From NCBI RefSeq assembly GCF_010550245.1, contig NZ_JAAGLU010000008.1, positions 186,001 through 250,000 on the forward strand: DNA of 64,000 bases, written 5' to 3'. The notes beneath the pieces were generated by a model. The model saw nothing but the letters and a program-made list of their open reading frames with translations. It had not been told where the DNA came from and made no database searches. Shown in pieces: positions 14,903-22,900 of this stretch (the first letter of the stretch is position 1; every line of letters starts with the position of its first letter). Source of the stretch: Streptomyces sp. SID12501 (lineage in GTDB: Bacteria > Actinomycetota > Actinomycetes > Streptomycetales > Streptomycetaceae). The position numbers were made by a program, and so were the translations under genes.

Positions 14903-15572
14903 AGCACCGATGATATATGGCACGGGCGCGAGAGCGCGACTTCGTAACTCAGGTCGTGTGCCGTCGCCGCGACCGCAGCCACTCCAGCGTCGCACACCCC
15001 CCGTACTCCCCCCCCCTTCGTCCTGACGCCACGGCGCCGCCCGCAAACCAGCGGCAGCCTGCCGAGGCGGCGCAGGGTCGGCTTCTTTCGGCAGGATCGG
15101 GCCCGAGCGGGAGAGGCAGCGTACGGCCGGGCTGGTGCGTCGCCCAGTCTGGCGGAGCGGGGCCGGGGCGGGAGAAGTCGGCCCCCGACGGGCGGCCGGA
15201 AGCTTCGCTCCCCGCCGGAGGCAACGCCGACCACCGCCCTCGGCGAGTCCGGCGGCGGGCGTGAGGGTCGGCCCCCTGGTCGGCCATGTGCCTGCGATCC
15301 GGCCGTAGGACGGTCGTTGGCGACAACTTGCTGTGCGACGCGCAAGGACTCCACGCCCACAACTTGCTCCCGACGGTGCCAAGTTGAGCCCCGCTCGCGC
15401 CATGGTCCGGCCGCCCGCTGGCACCCAGGACGGGCGTCGGCTGCTTGCCCGACGGGTGGGTCGGTCGGCGATGTTCGGCCGGTTCAGACGGGCGGGGCCC
15501 GCCTTGAACCTCGTAGAGAAAATCTGAACGCACCGCCCTTACCAGCCCTTACCAGCGTCCCTGCACGGCGGG
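14903..15572. other. 670-bp stretch without a convincing gene in element 2
   Basis: No supported gene. It contains the blocks shared with 8480-8545 and 8700-8812 of element 1, near 15270-15335 and 15480-15572. The remainder is GC-rich and differs between elements. Candidate location for an origin or regulatory sites. Confidence 0.4.
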
Positions 15573-16001
15573 TCAGTGGCCCCGCTCGCCGCTGCCCGTC
15601 TCCAGGGCCTCGACACGGCCACGAAGGTCGGCAATCCGCTGAGCGGCCTCGGCCAGCGCACGTTCCAACGCCTCGACGCGGGCCGTCGTCCCGTTGGCGG
15701 GTGCGGTCGCCTCCGGGCCATCGAGGTCATCGGCCCCGTCGGGGTGGTCGTGGTGGGCGACGAAGGCTCCCTTGCCAGGGCGGGAGACCGCCCACCCCTC
15801 CTGCTTCAACAGGGCCATGGCCTTCTGCACGGTCAGGCTCGCCGCCCCGAACTCCCGCATCAACACGGCCTGCGTCGGCAACGCGTCCCCCGCGCCAAGT
15901 CCGCCGGAGCGGATCCGCTCGCGCAGGGTCTCGGCGATGACCTCAAACGTCAGCGGCACCCCGCTGCCCGCCGGCCTCCGCCCGCGCCGCCCCACCACCA
16001 C
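15573..16001 (-). CDS. GntR family transcriptional regulator, element 2
   Basis: A 142-residue near-copy of the regulator at 8813. The GntR winged HTH spans about residues 14-80 and the C-terminal coiled coil is retained. Differences are few and conservative, apart from a shorter N-terminus (MVVGRRGRRPAG) and small deletions after HHDHP. It is divergent from rep and probably represses it. With two nearly identical repressors in one cell, cross-regulation of the tandem elements is expected. Confidence 0.88.
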   Translation of the reverse strand: MVVGRRGRRPAGSGVPLTFEVIAETLRERIRSGGLGAGDALPTQAVLMREFGAASLTVQKAMALLKQEGWAVSRPGKGAFVAHHDHPDGADDLDGPEATAPANGTTARVEALERALAEAAQRIADLRGRVEALETGSGERGH

Positions 16002-16117
16002 GCCCGGTCACCCCCGCTTTCCCATGCCCTCTACCAGCAAATTCCGGCCTGTCCAAACCGGGAAACCGGCCCCACACTACCCGCGTCCCACCACCCACAA
16101 GAAAGGAATCAGGAGGG

Positions 16118-16150
16118 ATGCACTTGAATGCGCCGGTGAGGCGATGTTAA
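16118..16150 (+). other. conserved 11-codon mini-frame or operator, element 2 copy
   Basis: Counterpart of 9358-9390: AGGAGGG-ATG and a frame MHLNAPVRRC. Only two bases differ over 33, while the surrounding gap (16002-16325) varies more. Function unknown; leader peptide or operator. Confidence 0.35.
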
Positions 16151-16325
16151 CGTCCCACACCCGCCGGTGATCACCACCGCGCCCCACCGACCAAACCCCC
16201 ACTGGTCCGGCCCCCGCGCCCCACTTCGAGGCGCCCCCGTTCCCCTGTGAGCCGATCACTTCGGCCTGCCCACGCCACCCCGCGCCGTACCGCTTCCGCG
16301 CTCCCGCCGAAAGGCCCCCTCCCGC

Positions 16326-18047
16326 ATGCCCGCACACCTCCAACTCCCCTACCCCGCAGCCGTTCCAGCCGCCTCGCGTCCCTCCTCGTCGGCGTTGACG
16401 ACGCCGACCTGCCCGGCGGACGTCACCACCTCGGCGGCGACAGGGCGGTCGGCGCTGGAGCGCCGCGCCAGGCTCACCGCCAAGCTGGCGAAACTCGCCG
16501 CCACCGGCCAACTCGCACCCCTCGCACGGCAGATAACCTCCCTCGGCGGCTGCGCGCACCCGATCCGCCTCACCGGACACCGAACCCACCTCCACACCGC
16601 GACCGGCGAGATCCTCGACCACTTCGACTCCGGCCGGCTCCCGGCGGGCGAACTGCTGGTCCGCTGCGGCAACCGCCGTGCCACCCGCTGCCCTGCCTGC
16701 TCCACCGTCTACCGCTACGACACCTACCAGCTCATCGCCGCCGGACTCCGCGGCGGCAAGACCGTCCCCACCAGCGTGGCCGCCCACCCGCGCGTGTTCG
16801 CCACCCTCACCGCCCCCGGCTTCGGCCCCGTCCACAACCAACCCGACACCCGCCGCTGCCACTGCGGCCAGGCCCACCCCGACAACGACCCGCTGCTGGG
16901 CACGCCGCTCGCCCCCGACCAGTACGACTACACGGGCGCGGTCTTGTGGAACGCGCACGCCCCGGCCCTGTGGGCATGCTTCACCACACACCTGCGGCGG
17001 GAGATCGCCAAGACGGCGGGGCTCACGCAGCGGGCCCTGCGCGATCACGCCACGCTCTCCTACGCCAAGGTCGCCGAGTACCAAAAGCGCGGCCAGGTCC
17101 ACTTCCACGCCGTCATCCGACTCGACGGACCCACCGGCCCAGGCAGCACCCCACCCGCCTGGGCCACCGTCCAGCTCCTCGACCACGCCGTCCGAGCCGC
17201 CGCCACACGCACCCGCGTCCACCACGAGGGCGAACCGCCGAAGCAACCGCGCCCCGCCGGGGACATCCCCGCGTCCCCGCCTCAAGTCTCAGATCGGGCG
17301 GGGCGGTTGGTGTTCCGGTTCGGGCGGCAGATCGACGTCCGGGCGATCCGCGGCACCGACTTCACCGGTGGCAGCCCGGTAACCGAGCGGCACGTCGCCG
17401 CCTACATCGCCAAGTACGCCACCAAGGGCGCCGAGACCACCACCGGCACCCTCAACCGCCGACTCCGCCTCCTCGCCGAACTCGCCACCCACGACATCAC
17501 CGACCACGCCCGCCACATGATCCACACCGCCTGGCACCTCGCCACCAAACGCGCGCACGCCCACCTCCGCCTACGCCAATGGGCCCACATGCTCGGCTTC
17601 CGCGGCCACTTCTCCACCCGCACCCGCCACTACTCCACCACCCTCACCCACCTCCGAGCCGAACGCACCGCCTGGCGAACCAGCCGAGCCGACACCCAGA
17701 CCCCAGCCCCAGCGTCGGCTGAAACGCAGGTCCGCCAGAAGGACGGCAGTCCGGTCGAGGACCGCACCGGACACCCCACCGACCTGGCCCCCGGTCACCA
17801 CAACAGCGCCCGTCAACGCGTGGACTCGGACACGACGCTGGTCATCTCCCACTGGCAGTACGCCGGAACCGGCCTCCTACCCGAACACGAACACCTCGCC
17901 GACCTCCTGACCGCAACACAGCAGACCCGACCCGAGCAACCAACCCGAACCCGACGCTCGGAGCACTCCGATGGTCGCGCCGGTCACCCGGTCGGTCACT
18001 CCACCGATCGGCTGCCCCGTGCTGTCCGGGCGGGGGCCGTCGCATGA
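16326..18047 (+). CDS. replication initiator protein (RepSA-like, HUH type), element 2
   Basis: Product of 573 residues. It has the same domain plan as the initiator at 9563: Cys/His-rich N-terminal part, HUH motif GQVHFHAVIRLDG and catalytic Tyr region AYIAKYATKGAE. The first half is similar but clearly diverged from element 1, with EPPKQPRPAGDIPASPP in place of the Gly-Ala run. From GGSPVTERH onward the protein is identical to element 1. This mosaic suggests recombination or gene conversion between the two elements. Confidence 0.88.
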   Translation: MPAHLQLPYPAAVPAASRPSSSALTTPTCPADVTTSAATGRSALERRARLTAKLAKLAATGQLAPLARQITSLGGCAHPIRLTGHRTHLHTATGEILDHFDSGRLPAGELLVRCGNRRATRCPACSTVYRYDTYQLIAAGLRGGKTVPTSVAAHPRVFATLTAPGFGPVHNQPDTRRCHCGQAHPDNDPLLGTPLAPDQYDYTGAVLWNAHAPALWACFTTHLRREIAKTAGLTQRALRDHATLSYAKVAEYQKRGQVHFHAVIRLDGPTGPGSTPPAWATVQLLDHAVRAAATRTRVHHEGEPPKQPRPAGDIPASPPQVSDRAGRLVFRFGRQIDVRAIRGTDFTGGSPVTERHVAAYIAKYATKGAETTTGTLNRRLRLLAELATHDITDHARHMIHTAWHLATKRAHAHLRLRQWAHMLGFRGHFSTRTRHYSTTLTHLRAERTAWRTSRADTQTPAPASAETQVRQKDGSPVEDRTGHPTDLAPGHHNSARQRVDSDTTLVISHWQYAGTGLLPEHEHLADLLTATQQTRPEQPTRTRRSEHSDGRAGHPVGHSTDRLPRAVRAGAVA

Positions 18048-18232
18048 CCGCCAGCACCGAACTCCTCACCGTCCCCCAGGTCATGGAACGCCTCCAACTC
18101 GGCCGCACCGCCGTCTACGACCTACTCCGCACCCACCAACTCCCCTCCCTCACCCTCGGCCGCGCCCGCCGCATCCCCACCCACGCCCTCACCGACTTCA
18201 TCCGCACCCGCCTCGACCAGGAAGCCGCATGA
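18044..18232 (+). CDS. xis: excisionase / MerR-like HTH protein, element 2
   Basis: 62 residues, identical to the protein at 11371. It overlaps rep and int by 4 bp each. Because both copies are the same, either could assist excision of either element. Confidence 0.9.
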   Translation: MTASTELLTVPQVMERLQLGRTAVYDLLRTHQLPSLTLGRARRIPTHALTDFIRTRLDQEAA

Positions 18233-19515
18233 CGACCACAGCCCGCCCCGGTTCGCCCCGCCGCTCCCGCACCCGTGCGAACGGAGACGGGACCGTCTAC
18301 CAGCGCAAGGACGGACGCTGGGAAGCCGCCGGATACGTACTGGCCCCCGGCAACACCCGCAAGCGCGTCCGCGTCTACGGCACCACCCGTAAAGACGCGA
18401 TGACCAAGCTCACCGAGAAGATCGCCAACAGCAACCGCGGCCTCCCCATCGCCGCAGCCGACAGCACCGTGAGCGCCTACCTCACGTACTGGCTGGACGG
18501 CGTCGCCGTTCACCACCTGCGGGAGAACACCCACACCCGCTACGCGGCCTCCATCCGTCTCCACCTCAATCCCGGCCTCGGCGTCAAGAAGCTCGCCCGG
18601 CTCACCACTCGCGACGTGCGCACCTTCCTCGACGGGCTGCGCACCGCCTGCCAGTGCTGCGCCCAGGACCGGGACTCCGTTCGGCGGTCCTGCTGCGCCA
18701 TCGGCCAGTGCTGCGGAAAGCGGCTCTCACCGCTGACCGTGACGTACGTCCACGCGGTCCTCAAGTCCGCCCTGGAACACGCCGTCCGCGAGGACGAACT
18801 GCCGCGCAACGTCGCCCGGAACGTCAAAACGACCACGCCCCGCCCCAGGCGTTTCCAGCCCCTCACCGCCGCCGAAGCCCGGCAACTCCTCCATGCGGCC
18901 AACGGCGACCGGCTTCACGCCCTGTACGAACTCGCCCTGCGCACCGGACTCCGCAAAGGCGAACTCCTCGGCCTCCACTGGGAAGACCTCGACCTCGACG
19001 ACGGCACCGCCACCATCCACCGCTCCCTCCAGCGCACCCGCACCCAGGGTCTGACCGTCCTGAACACCAAAACCCTGGCCTCCGAGCGCCGCATCGCCCT
19101 AACCACCGAATGCATCAGCTCCCTCAAGATCCACCAGGAACAGCAGCAGGAAGAACGCCAGACGGCCGGAACGGGCTGGACGAACAACGGCCTCGTCTTC
19201 ACCACCCCGAACGGCCAGCCGCTCGACCCCACCAACCTCACCCGCCGCTTCCGCCGCCTCCTCCACAGCGCAGGACTCCGGACCATCCGCTTCCACGACC
19301 TCCGACACTCGACCGCCACCCTGCTCCTGGAACAAGGCGTCGATCTCGTCGTCATCAAGGAACTCCTCGGCCACGCCCACATCGGAGTCACCGCCGGCGT
19401 CTACGCCCACGTCCGCCTCCGCCTCCAACGCCAGGCCATCGACACCCTGAGCGATGTACTGGCTGAGGGCGGCGACTCCGAAGAGCCGCTGCCCTCAGCG
19501 GTGGTCGTCCGCTGA
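18229..19515 (+). CDS. int: tyrosine site-specific integrase, element 2
   Basis: Product of 428 residues, identical to the element 1 integrase up to about residue 291. A few substitutions follow (ALTTECISSLK, LVFTTPNGQ, LRTIRFHDLRHS kept) and the C-terminus differs (LSDVLAEGGDSEEPLPSAVVVR). All catalytic residues are kept (RTGLRKGE, HDLRH, GVYAHV). With the same Xis and nearly the same DNA-binding domains, both integrases should use the same sites, which fits tandem integration at one target. Confidence 0.93.
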   Translation: MTTTARPGSPRRSRTRANGDGTVYQRKDGRWEAAGYVLAPGNTRKRVRVYGTTRKDAMTKLTEKIANSNRGLPIAAADSTVSAYLTYWLDGVAVHHLRENTHTRYAASIRLHLNPGLGVKKLARLTTRDVRTFLDGLRTACQCCAQDRDSVRRSCCAIGQCCGKRLSPLTVTYVHAVLKSALEHAVREDELPRNVARNVKTTTPRPRRFQPLTAAEARQLLHAANGDRLHALYELALRTGLRKGELLGLHWEDLDLDDGTATIHRSLQRTRTQGLTVLNTKTLASERRIALTTECISSLKIHQEQQQEERQTAGTGWTNNGLVFTTPNGQPLDPTNLTRRFRRLLHSAGLRTIRFHDLRHSTATLLLEQGVDLVVIKELLGHAHIGVTAGVYAHVRLRLQRQAIDTLSDVLAEGGDSEEPLPSAVVVR

Positions 19516-19516
19516 C

Positions 19517-19538
19517 GTTGCCGTCAGCGTTGCCGTCA
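19517..19538 (+). repeat. two GTTGCCGTCA repeats after int, candidate arm sites (right side, element 2)
   Basis: GTTGCCGTCA at 19517-19526 and 19529-19538, 12 bp start to start, directly after the int stop codon as in element 1. Confidence 0.55.
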
Positions 19539-19550
19539 AGCACGGCAGAA

Positions 19551-19602
19551 GCCCCGTGGAGCGACCTGAACGAAAATCTTCGTCAGAGCCGTTCCGCGGG
19601 GC
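19551..19602 (+). terminator. branched hairpin, probable terminator after int of element 2
   Basis: A 10-bp stem (GCCCCGTGGA with TCCGCGGGGC, one G-U pair) encloses a second small hairpin (ACGAA/TTCGT). It lies between convergent int and the immunity gene and may act in both directions. Confidence 0.6.
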
Positions 19603-19622
19603 CTCAAAACCTCACGCTTGAG

Positions 19623-19931
19623 CTATAGCGGAAATTCGCATTTCCACGGCGCGTCCAGCTCTTCAGGATCGACACCTGCCCGGATAACAGCATCGTCGAC
19701 ATCATCAATCGATGAGACCGTCTCGTCATGAACGATGGACATATTCCCATCGTAGATGTCGTTATCGTCGGCCAGTAGATCGCGAAGCACTTCAAATGCT
19801 CGGACTCTAAAGTCTCCAGACTGGAGTGGGATAACCCAGATCCAAGACTCGCTATCTGCGGAACTAGAAGCCCTCCGGGCAGCGATATCCGATTTGGACA
19901 TCAGAAGCCTGTTCTTCGCTTGAACTTGCAT
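19623..19931 (-). CDS. candidate immunity protein for the current Rhs tip (tip 2)
   Basis: I place the start at the ATG at 19931, one base after the Rhs stop, giving 102 residues; longer readings run through the Rhs gene. The protein is acidic: DSESWIWVIPLQSGDFRVRAFEVLRDLLADDNDIYDGNMSIVHDETVSSIDDVDDAVIRAGVDPEELDAPWKCEFPL. No family recognised. Position directly behind a toxin tip and the high Asp/Glu content support an immunity role against a basic nuclease-like toxin. Confidence 0.65.
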   Translation of the reverse strand: MQVQAKNRLLMSKSDIAARRASSSADSESWIWVIPLQSGDFRVRAFEVLRDLLADDNDIYDGNMSIVHDETVSSIDDVDDAVIRAGVDPEELDAPWKCEFPL

Positions 19932-19932
19932 G

Positions 19933-22900
19933 TCAGCCGCCCCAGAAGATTCGAACAATTGGGCCGTCGAAAGTATGCACTTGCAAGTGAGGGAGATCCC
20001 CATCGCGGTTCCCGGCGCCGTGCCCAAGAACTCGACCATCCTCCCCAAGTTGGTCATCCCAGTGGTACGTCCCGCGCTTAGTCCCGTAGTACTGCTTCGT
20101 TCCAACTCCGTCCATTCCGGACGCGTTTCTGTAGCCAGCCCCTTGATATGTCCGGAGGAACAGCTCCTCCGCCTCGGAGCGACTCTTTACCGTGACGCTC
20201 GTCGCGCCATCGGTCAGAGATTTGGACGCCCTTGAAACACTTCCACTTGACCACGGAATGCAACCGCCGGAATTGTGTACAAGCACCGGCGTCTGCCCCG
20301 CCAGCACATAGTACGTGTGAAGGTCATCGACCGTCAGGTTGTACGTGCGAGCGTGCTTCGAGAAGGGCCTGTTTGCGGTGACCGTGACGGTTGAGCCGTC
20401 CGGCTTGCGTAGGTGCATGCCGTTCGCGAGGTCGTGTGCCGCCACCCACTGGCCGAGTTCAGGTACCCAGAAGGGATGCTCGTGGGTGGCCGTGAGCTTC
20501 TCGATGCCGTCCTCTGTAGCAATGGACAGCTCGTTGAATTTCTTATCGCTCTCGGTGACGATGAGACGGGTTACTTTTCTGGAGCCGGACTCTCCGGTTT
20601 CGGGGTCGGTGGCTTGGACCTCGTCGCCGAGTTCGATGTCCTCGATGTCCTCGGTGGTGCCGTCGGCCAGGAGGACGTCGGTACCTGCCAGGAAGCACTT
20701 GCAGGCGTTCTTTGCCGCCTTCATCGCGTCGAGGATGTTATCTACCTGCTTGGGAGCCTTGACGACGTCTCCCAGAGGCAAGAAGCCGATGACCCCAGTG
20801 ACAACCCCGACCGCGTCACCCTCGTTCCACGAGCGTTTGAGGTCATACAGGTCGCAACCAGCCCCGAGGAATGGAACCCAACCGCACGCGGCAATAGCTA
20901 CTTCCTTTGCCACCGGGTCCAAAGCCGGCGCCGTGTTGGTCCAGTTCTTCAGTTCCTCGTCACTGAAGTTGGGGTTGACGAAAGGATCGCCACCAATAGG
21001 GGTCCCGACGAGGCCACACACGCAACTGCTGTCGTTGCCCTGGGTCGTCCCGGTGCTGCCGGTGCTTCCATTGCGTAGCTTGCCGTCAGGGTTGTTCTTG
21101 ATGTGCTCTGGCTTGCTACCGACATTGCAGGTCCCTATGGCTCCGCAGTCGCCGGCACCGTCGATCATGAGACCGCTTGGGTCGGACCTGCTGATCGGGC
21201 TGTTGTTGGAGTAGGCGTACCCGTTCATCTGGAGCGGGTCCGCCAAGTCGATGATCGGGTCAGCGGAGATGAACCGTCCAACATTCTGGTCGTATTCCCG
21301 CGCCCCGACATGGGTGAGCCCAGTCGTAGCCCCATCGTCGATGCCCACGCCGAGGTACGTGTGGCGGTCGGGCCAGGCCGCAGTCGGGGTTCCTCGGGAT
21401 TCGCCGTAGGGCTTGAAGGCTCGGCGGGTCAGGGGCTGGCCCACGGATTCCTCGACGGCGGTGGTTGCCGTGCCAAGGGGGTCGTTGAGCAGGACCGTGA
21501 GTTTGTGGCCGGTAGCCGTGCCTGCGGTCGTGCGGACGACCGTCGGGGCGCCCGGGTGGGCGTAGGCGCGGACCGCGCGGGTGATCGTGCCGGCGGTGTT
21601 GGCCGTTACCTCGGTTTCGCCGAGGAAGAGCGTGGCGCCGGACTTGGTCCGCTCCAGGAGGCGGTTGCCGCTCGCGTCGTAGACGTAGTCGGTGCGGTCG
21701 GTGAGGGTCCAGCGCTGGTCGGTGGAGCTGGCGCAGGTGGCGATCTGGAGAGCGGTGCCGGAAACCGGGCTGGAGCCGGGGATGTCCAGGCAGCGGGCGG
21801 AGGCCGTGTTCTTGAGGCTGCCGTTCGCGCCGAGCGTCCACTTCTGGGCGTCGGAGCTGTTGCAGGTCGAGAGCTGGACCGCGCCACCGTCGGCCGTTCC
21901 GACGGCGGTGGCGCACTTGCCCAGGGCCTTGAGCTGGCCGTTGAGGGCCAGCGTCCATTTCTGGGCGTCGGCGCTGTTGCAGGTGGAGATCTGGATGACC
22001 GTGCCGTCGGCCGTGGCCGCGTTGCGGACGTCGAGGCAGAAGCCGCCCAGGCCGGTGATGGCGGCGGGGTTCTCGTTACCGTCGGAGGCGGTGGCGAGCT
22101 TGCCCTGGGCCGTCCAGGTGAGGGACTGACCACTGGTGCCGCCGGGTCGGACCGTGGTGTTGCCTGCGGCGTCGTAGGCGTAGCTGCTGGTGACGGGGGT
22201 GACGTTGGGCTTGGTGACCGTGCGCGAGGTGAGGAGGTGGGGACGCGTGGTCGTGTTGGTGGTGTCGTGTGTGTAGGCCGTGGTCGCCGTCGCGGCCGTC
22301 GCGCCGAGTGCGTGCTCGGTCAGCGACGTGCGGTTGCCGGTGACGTCGAACGTGTAGGCGTCCCAGTAAGCCGTGGAGCCGGTGGAGACCGTGCCCGAAG
22401 CAGGGGCCGTCCTGGAAAGAGACGTCGTGAGGTCGCTGTCCGGGGCCGTGGTGTCCGTCGCGGAGTCCGCGGCCTCGGCGACGGGACCGGTGGAGATCTG
22501 ACCGTCCGTGCGGTAGCCCCAGTTGGTGCCGGAGGCGGACTTGCAGCCAGTGCCGCCGGTGGCCACCGGGTCGAAGTTGAGGTTGGAGGTCCAGGCGTGG
22601 ACGAGTTCGCCGAGCTGGTCGTAGGTGAAGCACTGGTTGTCGGTCGTGCCGACCGTGCCGTCCATCTGCTGGCGGGCCGCGGAGGTGACGTTGCCCGCCC
22701 GGTCGTAGGAGAAGTAGGCGTCGGTGATGCGGTGGGAGGCGTCGGTCTCGCGGTCCCAGACGCTGCGCTGGACGCGGCCGGTGTGCTCGTCGACGAAGTT
22801 GGTCGTCCACACGCGGTAGGGCTGGGGACCGCTGACCGTACGCAGGACCTCGCCGTACGGGGAGTAGGTTACGTCGGACGTGTACCAGCTGAGGCCGGAG

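Larger units (their letters stand above)
13760..20319 (+). mobile_element. integrative element 2 (pSAM2-like) carrying a HigBA-type TA operon and an Rhs toxin tip
   Basis: The 6.55-kb unit between core copies B and C has the same order as element 1: TA cargo (minus), GntR (minus), rep, xis, int (plus), immunity gene and toxin tip (minus). Here the tip is fused in frame to the full Rhs gene. The left end (about 100 bp from the core to the arm repeats) is roughly two-thirds identical to the left end of element 1, starting exactly at the core. That supports the core as the true element edge. No transfer gene is present. Confidence 0.7.

Noticed and set aside
7200..20400. tRNA attachment site for the integrative elements
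   Set aside because: I looked for a tRNA-like 3' end at both element ends and saw none; the only shared long core is in the Hint-coding sequence.
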